Assembly: GCA_965215475.1 (NCBI GenBank)
Contig: OZ244061.1
Span: 3,348,001 to 3,412,000 of the forward strand
DNA: 64,000 nt
DNA from: Bin80 sp965215475
GTDB lineage: Bacteria > Bacteroidota > Rhodothermia > Rhodothermales > Bin80
Direction of reading: 5' to 3'
A program made the position numbers and the translations under genes. Positions 35,709-45,437 of this stretch are shown piece by piece; the first letter of the stretch is position 1, and each line of letters opens with the position of its first letter. A model generated the notes under the pieces. That model saw only the letters and a program-made list of their open reading frames with translations. It ran no database searches and was not told where the DNA came from.

Positions 35709-36886
35709 TCAACGCTCTATACCAAAGTTCTTCATAGGATTAGGATGCGCTTTTGTCCCATGGGTGGATCCAAATCTTTCAAGCCCATATTTTTCGTTTA
35801 ACCATGTATGCATGGAGGGAATGGAGATGGATAGGCCTTTCCCGCTTTTCTCCAAGAGCCCCTTTTTCAATAAAGTCTTTCAATAGATCTTTGGCTTGAT
35901 CGTTTCCATATGTTTGTGCCAGGGAAGATACGATCTGAAGACGGGAGATAGGCTCCTCAAATGGGGTATTCGCAATAGAGGTTATAAGGCACTGAAGCTG
36001 ATCCCCATAAAATTGCTTACGCGCTGTTTATAGTACTGCTTCCGTCCCTCTTCTCCCAGTTCCATGACAATCTTCAGTCCCTGCGGTGTCATGAGTCCGC
36101 CTTTTTCTTTCAAGTACTCGGCAGCGTGGTTTGCATAGGAGTGGACATGTCGGGGCCACCCGTGCGTTTCTTGGACAATCGCATGGATCCACTCATCAGG
36201 AGCCCCCTTGGCACCCCCTTCTTTGACAAGCCAATCCTGGATCACCGCACGCTCGGCCTCCTTACTTAACGCGCCCAACTCCACGACACACCCTTCTGCG
36301 AATCTGGAAATCCCCAAGGTCTCAAAGGCTTCCAACGTCGGCCCCAATCCCGCTACAAGGAGCATCACGGGGCGGCTGAGTTCCCCATTGTGGATGGATT
36401 CAAGCAGCTCTTTGGCATCTTCAAGGCGGTCCGCAGGTTGATTCTTCGCAGATGCTGGTTTCTGCGCTTCGTCCATCACAAGAATAAGTCATTCATTTTT
36501 TCGTTTACTCCGATGCACCGCGTCCATACTGGTTGATGAGCGGGCAGGTTTGGAGAAGGAGATTCCTGTCTCAAGAATCTCCAGCAAACTCATAGAGATT
36601 CGGGAGATCCCTGGCCATTTACCTATGCCAAGCGCACGCAACATCTTGGCTCTATCCCACAGGGCACTCGTCTTAATCTTGACGACCTTCCAGTCCTGCT
36701 TCTCCGCGATCTTCCCAAGCTCGTACAATAGCGCGGTTTTTCCTGCCCCGGGTGCCCCCTGGATTCGATCTGTTTTGCACGATCCAGGTGCTTGCTGAAA
36801 TCGGCCAAGGTTTGCCTTCTTCCATGAAAATATGGTGTGGCCCCGCGATCAAACGCCACGGTCTCTGTTGGAGAGGGAGTCGGCAT
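35709..36886 (-). pseudogene. P-loop AAA ATPase, copy 2, decayed paralogue
   Basis: This is a tandem duplicate of copy 1 with at least three lesions. A frameshift with loss of several codons lies just before the Walker A motif (GAPGAGKTALLYELGK, near 36750). An in-frame stop at about 36486-36489 falls just before Walker B (LILVMDEAQ). A further frameshift near 36000 follows YYKQRVSNF. The remaining blocks, e.g. GISRFAEGCVVELGALSKEAERAV and the 3' end NFGIER, match copy 1 closely. Here the run after EYL is AAAGAAAAA, which keeps the frame. It cannot make a working ATPase. Confidence 0.85.
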
Positions 36887-36973
36887 AGATAGTATGAACG
36901 AAATGCGTTGATAGGATCAATTAGACAGGAGAACAAGGGAAAGGATTCCTCTACTGAATATACGCCATCTAAA

Positions 36974-38840
36974 TAGTGTCCATCCGAAAATACCGCTTTT
37001 TTGATTTTTTTTTTTGCGGCTCTAGTCATTTGATGTTCGTCTAAACTTGGATTCCGTCCGCAATTTCCGGTGAACCTGGTGGTTTTATCGAGAACAAGTT
37101 GCATGAACGGCATTCAAAATCGTACATTCGTTTGGGGCGGACGTACCTCTTTCCTTCACCGAAGTGAGCACGTTTAAAATTCCCGAAGTTCGCGCTTTGC
37201 TTGCGCTGCACGTCGGAGTCGCTGGCGTTTCCGCTCCTGTGCTTGAATGAGGGTCCCCAACCGGTGGAGGTTTGCCCCCAGCACCGATCATGCAATGGCC
37301 CGCGCAAACGCGTCCTGACTCATCTCTCGTACTATATTCATTCTCCGATGGTTGAGATGGTTCATGCAGGATTCCACGGCCGAATGTCCCTTGTACGCGG
37401 GGGTATTCTGACGCGCCTGCTCCGCCTGGCTCAACTTCCCCTTCGCGGACATCGCCGTGGTCTCTAATATTGGGTCGAGTTCCTTCCGTACCGGTGGACT
37501 GTAAAAGGAGCGATCAAACGAACAGGTGAGTTTGAATTCCGGGAACTGCGCTTGGACGTTCTGGATCAACTCCACGGCAATGTCTTTGTCCGTTTCGTCC
37601 CACAGAATCCCATGCCCCAGAATAAACGGATGTTCACCACCGCGACCGGAACTCCCAACTCTTGCAGGATCCCCGCCTTCCCTTTGACGATCCAACGCGT
37701 AAAGGGCTTGAAAATCGAAAAGACTTTCTCTTGATGTGGAATCTTCTCCCCCCGAAGAATGCGACGAACGATTTGATCAGAAAAGAGCCCTACGTAGTCC
37801 AAATACAAGGAATCTCGTGGATCGCGGTGTGGCGTTGCTTCCTCTCGTGGGCATTGGCTTCCGATTCCATCTGCTTCAACCAATCCACCAACTGTACGGC
37901 TTTCTTGCGGATCTTCTCGCAGCACCCCAGATACCTTTGCACCCGCTCGGCTTGGTATACTTTCCGACCTTTTCGGGACGATTGAAACGCCCGATATACC
38001 TTTTTCAATAAACTCTCGTGCGGGCGCCAGCCTGCAAATTCAAAATAGAGGGCCCAACCCACGCATACGCGAAGCAAGCACTATCCCACAAGAGGCTCAA
38101 GTCCGTAGGATCATGTACATTCGTCGTGACCACCTTGGAGTCACTCCGACACTTCATCGTTCCCTCCGTTTTCCCGATCGTCCTGTGACCAAGATTGACG
38201 ATCCACGCATTGATTTGCGTCAAACGTTCCACCGAACACTTGGATACGTTATCATGAATACATTGCCGACTATACTGCTTGGGATCCTCACGACCATGCC
38301 CCATCATATGGCGTAACACCTTCAACTCATTTGCCAACAAGGTGAAACGGTCATCGTCACAATGGGTCGCCTGCTTTCACTCTGCGAACAGAACCCTCCC
38401 GAGTAAATCCATTCCAGGATGCCCCCGACGGGTGCGGCCCCCAAGTGTTCTTCCAGCAAGTGGATGAGGTCCTTCCGCGTTTGGTCATCCAAAAGGAGGG
38501 CGCGAAAGCCTTCCAGATACGCAGTCGTATCATCCCGGCTATTTGGGTAGAGATGAATCTCCTCAAGCGGGATCCGGCCAATGGACGTTTGAACATGGTA
38601 TATTTTTCTCCTGAAACTTCGGCAGCTCAAAGATGAAGATGAATCCAATTCGGTCGAAGAGGTAGGAAGAACATCGGGATCTGAACGCGTAAATCCCTGT
38701 TTCCTGTACCTTTAACGCAGAAACATCCAAAATGCCGCAAATAAATGGATTCTGAGTTAAAATAAATTGAAGAAAAAAACCGCCCAGAACAGGCTCAGGG
38801 GAACCTTTTTTATGAGTATTGATTTTTCGGGCGGACACTA
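36974..38840 (-). mobile_element. Decayed ISNCY-type insertion sequence
   Basis: The left end TAGTGTCCATCCGAAAA (36974) is the inverted partner of the right end (reverse complement TAGTGTCCGCCCGAAAAA from 38840). The 1.87-kb interior holds a heavily frameshifted transposase. Target duplications are not clear. It sits just upstream of ATPase copy 2. Confidence 0.75.
37155..38640 (-). pseudogene. ISNCY-family transposase remnant
   Basis: Pieces in several minus-strand frames line up in the order of an ISNCY transposase. The N-terminal piece is IPLEEIHLYPNSRDD and LIHLLEEHLGAAPVGG. Next come LLANELKVLRHMMGHGRED and INAWIVNLGHR, followed by IHEIPCIWTTYVGLFSDQIV. The C-terminal piece is FKLTCSFDRSFYSPPVRKEL plus YKGHSAVESCMNHLNHRRMN. 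Multiple frameshifts separate them, so the element is dead. Confidence 0.8.
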
Positions 38841-38901
38841 TATAGGAAAGGATCGTCATTCATAGGGTTACATATCAGGTGTATCGTAGACTGACTGAAG
38901 T

Positions 38902-40083
38902 ATGATAGGGAACGGCGAAAATTCTGTGCCGGTCTACATGGATCATGCGGCAACCACTCCACTAGCTCCTGCTGTCTTGGAAGCAATGATGCCATATTTC
39001 GAGACCAATTTTGGCAATGCATCCTCGGTTCATCGTCTAGGCAGAGTTGCGCGAGGTGCCATCGAAAACAGTCGGGAGAAAATTGCAGACCATCTCCATG
39101 CAAAATCGGAAGAAATCGTGTTCACTAGTGGAGCCACCGAGGCGAATAACCTTGCATTCAATGTTTTGAGTGCAGGAGAGCATCTAATCACATCAAGGAT
39201 TGAGCATAAAGCGGTACTAGAGCCGGTGAAAACCCTGGAATCGTCGGGTGTCAAAGTTGCATGTCTTGCCCCCGATCCATCCATGGGTGTATTAAGTAAA
39301 GAGAGTATTGAAGAAGCGATAGAAATCAATACTCGCATGATCTCGGTGATGCATGTGAATAACGAAACTGGTGCAGTGGCGCCATTAAAGAGAATCTCCG
39401 CTCTGCGTGATGATTGTAATTTCTTTCTCCACACTGATGCAGCACAGTCGGCAGCGTGGTTCCCCCTTAATGTGGATCATCTCGGTGTAGATATGATGTC
39501 GCTTTCGGGTCACAAAATTTATGGCCCGAAAGGTATTGGTGTTCTTTATGTCCGGGAATGTGTACAGCTGATGCCACAAATTCTTGGTGGTTCACAGGAA
39601 AGAGGGCGTCGAGGGGGGACAGAAAATGTTGCCGCCGTAGTTGGAATGGCGAAGGCATTGGATCTAATTGCAAAGGACCGGGATACGCACGCACGTCGGG
39701 TTACAAAACTTCGACAGGAATTGCAATCACAACTGATGGAAATCTTTGGCAATCAAATGATCGTAAATACCCCAGATGATGCGGCTCCTCATATTCTGAA
39801 TGTAGCATTTAAGCCTGTAGATGGAAGTCCTTTGGATGGAGAAATGTTGCTTCTGAATATGGATTTGGAAGGCGTATATGCTTCTTCAGGATCTGCGTGT
39901 ACCAGTGGGGCGATCACTCCAAGTCACGTTCTACTTGGACTGGGGGTTCCTGAATCCACCTCTCGCGCATCATTACGTCTTTCGCTTGGTCGATTCACCG
40001 AGAAAGAGGAGATCACAAAGACGGTGTCAAGTATCCAAAAGGTTGTCTACCGAATGAGAGACCAGAGGCAATATGAAAGGTAG
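38902..40083 (+). CDS. Cysteine desulfurase (NifS/IscS family)
   Basis: The 393-residue PLP enzyme removes sulfur from cysteine as a protein-bound persulfide for iron-sulfur clusters or tRNA thiolation. It has VYMDHAATTPLAP near 10, TSGATEANNLA near 75, the PLP lysine in SLSGHKIYGPKGIGVLYV near 200, and the catalytic loop cysteine in YASSGSACTSGAITPSHVL near 328. The spacing fits the group I (IscS/NifS) type. Its end overlaps the next start by 11 bases. No IscU or other cluster gene is adjacent, so a housekeeping or tRNA-modification role is possible; I give no symbol. Confidence 0.92.
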   Translation: MIGNGENSVPVYMDHAATTPLAPAVLEAMMPYFETNFGNASSVHRLGRVARGAIENSREKIADHLHAKSEEIVFTSGATEANNLAFNVLSAGEHLITSRIEHKAVLEPVKTLESSGVKVACLAPDPSMGVLSKESIEEAIEINTRMISVMHVNNETGAVAPLKRISALRDDCNFFLHTDAAQSAAWFPLNVDHLGVDMMSLSGHKIYGPKGIGVLYVRECVQLMPQILGGSQERGRRGGTENVAAVVGMAKALDLIAKDRDTHARRVTKLRQELQSQLMEIFGNQMIVNTPDDAAPHILNVAFKPVDGSPLDGEMLLLNMDLEGVYASSGSACTSGAITPSHVLLGLGVPESTSRASLRLSLGRFTEKEEITKTVSSIQKVVYRMRDQRQYER

Positions 40084-40726
40084 GGCCCTGATTGTCTTTG
40101 CTCGCTCGCCTAAATCTGGGCAGGTAAAGTCTAGGCTGACTCAGCTCATCTCTCCTCAGGAAGCAACAGAGATATATCGTATGTTTCTGATGGACAGCCT
40201 TGAACAGTACGCGTCACTAGGGGTGTCCGTACGTCTGTATATGTCGGATGGTGAGCCCCCCGATGTCCCAGTTCATGGAGCACAGATCATGAAACAATAT
40301 GGAAAAGGACTAGGGGAGCGAATGTGTCATGCTTTTCGGGAGACGGCTGCAGAAGGATATCGGCAGATGGTTATTATTGGGACCGACCATCCCACATTGC
40401 CAGATGCGTTCCTTCATAATGCATTTCAGGCGTTATTAGATCCCCCGAGCATATGTATTGGACCCGCAGAAGATGGAGGGTATTATCTCTTGGGTATGAA
40501 TCCATTCATAGATGGGTTGTTTGACAACATGATGTACAGCCGGCCCGATGTTTTTGAGTTAACTTTAGCCAAAGCGTATCAATCTGGTGCGAAAGTCGTT
40601 CAACTACCAAAGTGGTATGATGTAGATACTCCAGATGATTTGCGCCGACTGACCATAGAAGAAGATATAGTTCCAAAGAACACATTAAAACTGATAAAGC
40701 AGCTGAAGGCAAAATATTCCTTGTAA
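40073..40726 (+). CDS. DUF2064 glycosyltransferase-like protein (TIGR04282)
   Basis: The 217-residue protein starts RALIVFARSPKSGQVKSRL, a nucleotide-sugar-transferase-like strand-loop, followed by MVIIGTDHPTLPD near 105 in the metal-binding position and IGPAEDGGYYLLGM near 138. These are the blocks of DUF2064, a GT-A-like family that includes glycosyltransferases proposed for arsenosugar synthesis. No arsenic genes are nearby, so the substrate is open. Translation is coupled to the cysteine desulfurase through an 11-base overlap. Confidence 0.82.
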   Translation: MKGRALIVFARSPKSGQVKSRLTQLISPQEATEIYRMFLMDSLEQYASLGVSVRLYMSDGEPPDVPVHGAQIMKQYGKGLGERMCHAFRETAAEGYRQMVIIGTDHPTLPDAFLHNAFQALLDPPSICIGPAEDGGYYLLGMNPFIDGLFDNMMYSRPDVFELTLAKAYQSGAKVVQLPKWYDVDTPDDLRRLTIEEDIVPKNTLKLIKQLKAKYSL

Positions 40727-40791
40727 ATCGCAATTGATCACGACCGGATTGATCATATTTTGCTAGCTTTATCCAAGATTAGACTTGACAC

Positions 40792-41736
40792 TTGTGTAGT
40801 TCAGATCCTCATACCGTTCGCGTTTTTGGCTCCGCTTCGTTATCCAATTTGGGACCGGGATTTGACACTTTGGGGTTATGCCTTAAGGGAATCGGAGACA
40901 TTATTGAGGCTCGGTTTTCTTCAGAGTCAGGCATTTCGATTACTTCGTCGGCACCCATTCCGCTGGAAGCCAAGAATAATACGGCAGGGCGCGCCGCCCA
41001 TCATGTCATGACCAAGGCTGGAGATAAGAGAGGACTTCATTTAGATATTCAGAAAGGGATTCCGATTGGTTCAGGGATCGGCGGCTCGGCGGCCAGCGCC
41101 TCGGCGGGTGCATGGGCCGCGAATCTTTTGTTAGGTCAACCATTTACCAAGGAAGAAATTGCTCATGAAGTATTAGAAGCAGAACGGTTAGCCAGTGGAG
41201 GAGCCTTACATGGGGACAATGCATTGCCGTCTCTTTTAGGAGGCCTGATCCTGACCTCTCCGGTCAAACCACTTGATTATCGTCGGATTGAACTGGCAAG
41301 ACCAATGCATCTGGTTGTTGTATTACCCCAAAAATCAATCCTCACGGCAGATGCAAGAACCATTCTGCCCAGTATGATCTCTAGAAATGAGGCCGTCTAT
41401 AATGCAAGTGATTTAGCATTTATGCTACATTCGCTAATAATTGGGGATTGGGATACACTCGCTCCATACATGATGAGAGATCGTATTATAGAGCCCGCAC
41501 GGGCAAGTCTGGTTCCTTTTTATTCTGACGTACGTAATGCAGCACTACGTGCCGGTGCATGTGCGGTGGCCTTAACCGGATCGGGACCAGCGATGTTTGC
41601 GGTAGTAAATGAGGTACAATCTGCTTCAGAGGTTTGCAGTGCTATGGTTGAGGCAGCGGGAGAGAATGCAAAAGGGATCGTCACAGAGGCAGATATGCGT
41701 GGCGTACGAGAAATAGATCAGTCATGCAGTACGTAA
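40792..41736 (+). CDS. thrB: Homoserine kinase (TTG start)
   Basis: ThrB phosphorylates homoserine on the way to threonine. The 314-residue GHMP kinase has VRVFGSASLSNLGPGFDTLG near residue 10, the ATP loop GIPIGSGIGGSAASASAGAW near 85-104 and the late GACAVALTGSGPAMFAV near 255. The only start that gives the family's N-terminus is TTG at 40792; an in-frame TGA two codons upstream rules out anything earlier. Its last 13 bases overlap thrC, so both are translated together. Confidence 0.93.
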   Translation: MCSSDPHTVRVFGSASLSNLGPGFDTLGLCLKGIGDIIEARFSSESGISITSSAPIPLEAKNNTAGRAAHHVMTKAGDKRGLHLDIQKGIPIGSGIGGSAASASAGAWAANLLLGQPFTKEEIAHEVLEAERLASGGALHGDNALPSLLGGLILTSPVKPLDYRRIELARPMHLVVVLPQKSILTADARTILPSMISRNEAVYNASDLAFMLHSLIIGDWDTLAPYMMRDRIIEPARASLVPFYSDVRNAALRAGACAVALTGSGPAMFAVVNEVQSASEVCSAMVEAAGENAKGIVTEADMRGVREIDQSCST

Positions 41737-42974
41737 GTACTCGCGGCGGTGCCCAACCCGTTGATTTCTCAACGGCATTATTACAGGGATTAGCACCAGA
41801 TGGTGGACTCTATGTTCCAGAAACACTTCCCGAGATCAATGCATCGACGTGGAAGGATGCCACAGATTTTCCGGGAATGTCAATCCGCATTCTCACTCGT
41901 TGGCTAGCGGGAGTCATCCCCAATACGGTCATGGCATCTGTGCTCAAGGAGGCACTTAATTTTCCGGTTCCCTTGGTCAAGGTTGGTGATGCTTGGGTCC
42001 TGGAGCTCTTTCATGGCCCGACCTTGTCGTTCAAAGACTTCGGTGCACGAACGATGTCACGGCTCATGAACCACTTGGTAGAAGATGAACCATTGACGAT
42101 TCTGGTTGCCACTTCGGGCGATACAGGGAGTGCGGTTGCAGACGGTTTTGGAAATCTCCCGAATTTGCGGGTTGCGATTCTCTATCCCAGAGGTCAAGTC
42201 AGTTCCACGCAGGAGAAGCAGCTGATTGTGAGGCGAAAGGGGGTACGTGCATTTGCCGTCAAAGGGACGTTTGATGATTGTCAGGCGATGGTGAAAAAAT
42301 TACTGGTTGCTCCCGGAGGATTGCGCCTATCTGCGGCCAACTCGATCAATGTAGGGCGTCTATTACCACAGATGCTTTACTATTACTGGGCGTTTGCACA
42401 GGGGCAATGGGATACTGCGGACGTATCTGTCCCTTGCGGGAATCTGGGGAATCTGACTGCAGGGGTGTTGGCATCGCTTAGTGGACTTCCAGTGCGTAAT
42501 TTTATGGCTGCGCATAATGCCAACGATGGATATCCTAGATTTCTTGCAGGAGCGAAAAATACATTTGGAGAATCTATCCGAACATTATCCAATGCGATGG
42601 ACGTCGGGTGTCCCAGTAATTTTGAACGTCTTCAATTTTTGTTATCGATAGAGGAGATGCGCCGCATGATCCACGGCAGCTCATGCTCGGACGAAGATAC
42701 ATTGGCTTCGATTCGGCGGGTTTACGAAGAAACGGGGTATATCGCGGATCCGCATACCGCAGTTGCACTTTCTGCGATTCGGAATCGATCAACCCCCGTA
42801 GTTGTATTGTCAACGGCTCACCCCGCCAAATTTCCAGATATAGTAGAACAGGCTCTGGGGCATACACCAGAGCCTGTCCCTGCATTGACCCAGTTGGAAT
42901 TCATGCCAACGCGTGTGCAACCCCTAAAACCAACTGCAGATGATCTTCGTAGAAAACTTAAATCCTGGAATTGA
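41724..42974 (+). CDS. thrC: Threonine synthase
   Basis: ThrC converts O-phosphohomoserine to threonine with PLP. The 416-residue protein has YVSTRGGAQPVDFSTALLQGLAPDGGLYVPE at its start (written in pieces: STRGGAQPVDFS, LAPDGGLYVPE), the PLP lysine in PTLSFKDFGARTM near 104, and VATSGDTGSAVADGF near 130 for the phosphate site. Length fits the bacterial class of about 430 residues. It follows thrB with overlap and is 3 bases from the next gene. Confidence 0.93.
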   Translation: MQYVSTRGGAQPVDFSTALLQGLAPDGGLYVPETLPEINASTWKDATDFPGMSIRILTRWLAGVIPNTVMASVLKEALNFPVPLVKVGDAWVLELFHGPTLSFKDFGARTMSRLMNHLVEDEPLTILVATSGDTGSAVADGFGNLPNLRVAILYPRGQVSSTQEKQLIVRRKGVRAFAVKGTFDDCQAMVKKLLVAPGGLRLSAANSINVGRLLPQMLYYYWAFAQGQWDTADVSVPCGNLGNLTAGVLASLSGLPVRNFMAAHNANDGYPRFLAGAKNTFGESIRTLSNAMDVGCPSNFERLQFLLSIEEMRRMIHGSSCSDEDTLASIRRVYEETGYIADPHTAVALSAIRNRSTPVVVLSTAHPAKFPDIVEQALGHTPEPVPALTQLEFMPTRVQPLKPTADDLRRKLKSWN

Positions 42975-42977
42975 CAG

Positions 42978-43682
42978 ATGTATCCTTTTGCTCCATCGGA
43001 CTGGCCGAGGAATGAATTCCGAAAGGAAGCCAAGATTCTTTGGCAATGGCATCGTGCAGCACAAGCCGGGGAGTACTCTTCCGTCTATCACAGTAAAGCA
43101 ATTGAGGTATGTGAGAAATTCAACTTGCCCATCCACCTGGTTGATGCTCAGTGCCTTGAAGATGGGATTCCAAAGATTCACACGATTGCGGATCTCTTTG
43201 ACTACACGGATCGTTTCGCGGGATCCCATGCCTTACTTTTGGCAAAGTTGGCCGGATATACGGCCAAGTGGGTTGAGGAACCAGTCAGAAGATTTGGACA
43301 AGCTATCTTTATTACCCGTTCCCTCATGTTTTTAAAAGATGATCTTCAGGCAGGAAGACATTATATTCCTCTGGATGTATTGCAAAAGAACAAAGTTAAA
43401 CCGTCAGATCTGATGAGGGGGATTGTTTTGCCGGGAGTTCGCTCGACTCTCTGGAAACAGGTTGTCTGTGCGCGTGATGCGTACGCTTCGTGCAGAACTC
43501 TGAACAGTGATCTCAGTGGCTGGTGTCGACGGCGATTTCGTATTTACTGGGTCGGGGGGCTCCATATCCTGGCTCAGATAGAGTCTCGGAAGTTTGATGT
43601 TTGGTCAAAGTCGGTCAAACTTACGTTCCTAGATAAAGTGCACGTATATTTGCAGGTTTATACAGGTAAAGTGATTTCATGA
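42978..43682 (+). CDS. Squalene/phytoene synthase-family protein, motifs altered
   Basis: The 234-residue protein fits the fold of squalene/phytoene synthases, which join two prenyl diphosphates. It has IADLFDYTDRFAGSHALLLAKLAGY near 74-98 in the place of the 'Y-x-x-x-x-A-G-x-x-G' signature, and GQAIFITRSLMFLKDDLQAGRHYIPLDVL near 109-137 in the place of the second Asp-rich region. The usual N-x-x-R-D-x-x-E-D is here RSLMFLKDD, and a clear first DxxxD is hard to see. It overlaps purM by four bases and follows thrC by three. It could be a divergent HpnC/HpnD-like enzyme or a non-catalytic relative. Confidence 0.7.
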   Translation: MYPFAPSDWPRNEFRKEAKILWQWHRAAQAGEYSSVYHSKAIEVCEKFNLPIHLVDAQCLEDGIPKIHTIADLFDYTDRFAGSHALLLAKLAGYTAKWVEEPVRRFGQAIFITRSLMFLKDDLQAGRHYIPLDVLQKNKVKPSDLMRGIVLPGVRSTLWKQVVCARDAYASCRTLNSDLSGWCRRRFRIYWVGGLHILAQIESRKFDVWSKSVKLTFLDKVHVYLQVYTGKVIS

Positions 43683-44677
43683 CAGTATATAAGGATGCGG
43701 GTGTAGATATCCAAGCGGCCAATGAGGCATTAAAACGCCTTAAACCTTTAATCAAGTCCACCTACACACCTGGTGTGATCCGGGATGTCGGAGCCTTTGG
43801 AGGGTTCTTTCAACTTGATCTTACCGGATACAAGAGACCCATCTTAGTCTCGTCCATTGACGGTGTAGGGACGAAGGTGAAGGTTGCTGTGAAAGCTGGG
43901 GTTCATGACACCATTGGGGAAGATTTAGTCAATCATTGCATCAATGACATTGCGGTATGTGGTGCGGAGCCACTGTATTTTCTAGATTATTTTGCAGCTG
44001 GAGAATTATCGGCCGAAATTTTGGAAGCCGTGGTAAAGGGAATGATTCGCGGGTGTGTCAATGCAGAGATTGCTCTGATTGGTGGAGAAACCGCCGAGAT
44101 GCCTGATTTATACTCCCTCACGGATTATGATTTGGCGGGTGTAATTGTCGGCTTGGTCGATAAGGATCATATTATTGATGGTCAAAAGATTCAGCGAGGA
44201 GATGTGCTTTGGGGAATTCCTTCTTCGGGACTTCATACAAACGGGTACTCCCTTGCACGTAGAGTTCTTTTGGGAACTCTGTCAAGTTATCAACTCAGTG
44301 ATCGGCCCTCGGAACTGAAAGGCAAAAGCATTCAGGAAGAATTATTGAGGATCCATAGGTGTTATCTTGCTCTGATCCGAGATCTGAAAGAGTATGTACA
44401 TGCTTTTGTTCATGTTACCGGAGGTGGGATTGAAGGAAACACTCGCCGTATACTTCCTGAGGGACTTCAGGTGCAGATCAACTATGAAAACTGGGAGCGT
44501 CTACCTGTTTTTGATCTCATCCAGAAACTCGGGTACGTGCCGGAGGAAGATATGCGGGATACATTTAATCTGGGTGTCGGGTTGGTCGTGATTGCACCGG
44601 CTTCGGCAGAGCAGGACATCCAACGTATTGCGCAGGCACATGATGAGAATCCCATTGCGATAGGATCAGTATATTAG
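43679..44677 (+). CDS. purM: Phosphoribosylformylglycinamidine cyclo-ligase (AIR synthetase)
   Basis: PurM makes aminoimidazole ribonucleotide in purine synthesis. The 332-residue protein has VSSIDGVGTKVKVAVKAG near 60, NDIAVCGAEPLYFLDYFA near 90, IGGETAEMPDLY near 138, and FVHVTGGGIEGNTRRILPEG near 243. All are hallmarks of the family. Its ATG overlaps the previous TGA (ATGA), showing coupling to the squalene-synthase-like gene. Confidence 0.95.
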   Translation: MTVYKDAGVDIQAANEALKRLKPLIKSTYTPGVIRDVGAFGGFFQLDLTGYKRPILVSSIDGVGTKVKVAVKAGVHDTIGEDLVNHCINDIAVCGAEPLYFLDYFAAGELSAEILEAVVKGMIRGCVNAEIALIGGETAEMPDLYSLTDYDLAGVIVGLVDKDHIIDGQKIQRGDVLWGIPSSGLHTNGYSLARRVLLGTLSSYQLSDRPSELKGKSIQEELLRIHRCYLALIRDLKEYVHAFVHVTGGGIEGNTRRILPEGLQVQINYENWERLPVFDLIQKLGYVPEEDMRDTFNLGVGLVVIAPASAEQDIQRIAQAHDENPIAIGSVY

Positions 44678-44739
44678 CCTGAGTTACGCGTTTAAGTTTT
44701 AATTACCGCATTAAATCTTCGTCAAATCTTTAATTCTTC

Positions 44740-45423
44740 ATGGGTTCAATCACTCTGATACTGATTCTGAGCTATCTCGCGGGATCTATTCCTGGAAGTG
44801 TGTGGGTGGGGCAATTGATATACAGAGTTGATGTACGTAAGCACGGTAGTTTGAATGCAGGAGCAACGAATGTTTTTCGAGTGCTGGGATGGAAAGCAGG
44901 AATATTATCTACGATCATTGATGTGGGCAAGGGGTTGTTAGCCGCAGGTGTGATTGCATCTATTCGCATTGATGAGCTTCCATCGGGATTTGCATTCTGG
45001 CAGGTCGAATCTGTGATTCGCCTATTAGCCGGAATTGCAGCGATTGTGGGGCATATGCTTCCTGTTTGGGCTCGATTTCGGGGAGGAAAGGGTGTAAATA
45101 CTGCGGCAGGGGTGTTATTTGCGATTACACCAAAAACGATGTGGATTGTGATTGGGATATTCACCTTGGTCTTGTTTAGTTTCAGGTATGTTTCTCTGGC
45201 AAGTATTATCGCGGCTTTGATGTTTCCGGCGACCGTGGCCATTCGAATGTTTGTTTTTGATATTGAGGCGCTAGATCGTAGTCTGCTCTTATTTGGTTGC
45301 ATCTTTGCGATTGCAATTCTTTATGCTCATCGGAGCAATATCCAGCGACTTATTTCGGGTAAAGAGAATAAAATTCAAAACTTTCGACTAGCTCATGGTA
45401 TGCGTGGACGTGGTGAGCTGTAG
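44740..45423 (+). CDS. plsY: Acyl-phosphate:glycerol-3-phosphate acyltransferase
   Basis: PlsY transfers an acyl group from acyl-phosphate to glycerol-3-phosphate in the membrane, the first step of phospholipid synthesis. The 227-residue protein has five or six helices and the three family motifs: YLAGSIPGSVWVGQL with HGSLNAGATNVFRVLGWKAG near 34-53, and GHMLPVWARFRGGKGVNTAAG near 107-127. It lies 14 bases upstream of gpsA, which supplies its substrate, a sensible operon. Confidence 0.94.
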   Translation: MGSITLILILSYLAGSIPGSVWVGQLIYRVDVRKHGSLNAGATNVFRVLGWKAGILSTIIDVGKGLLAAGVIASIRIDELPSGFAFWQVESVIRLLAGIAAIVGHMLPVWARFRGGKGVNTAAGVLFAITPKTMWIVIGIFTLVLFSFRYVSLASIIAALMFPATVAIRMFVFDIEALDRSLLLFGCIFAIAILYAHRSNIQRLISGKENKIQNFRLAHGMRGRGEL

Positions 45424-45437
45424 TCTCCGCCAATTGC

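Noticed and set aside
37662..38011. Plus-strand frames within the ISNCY element
   Set aside because: They lie opposite the transposase remnant and show no family resemblance.
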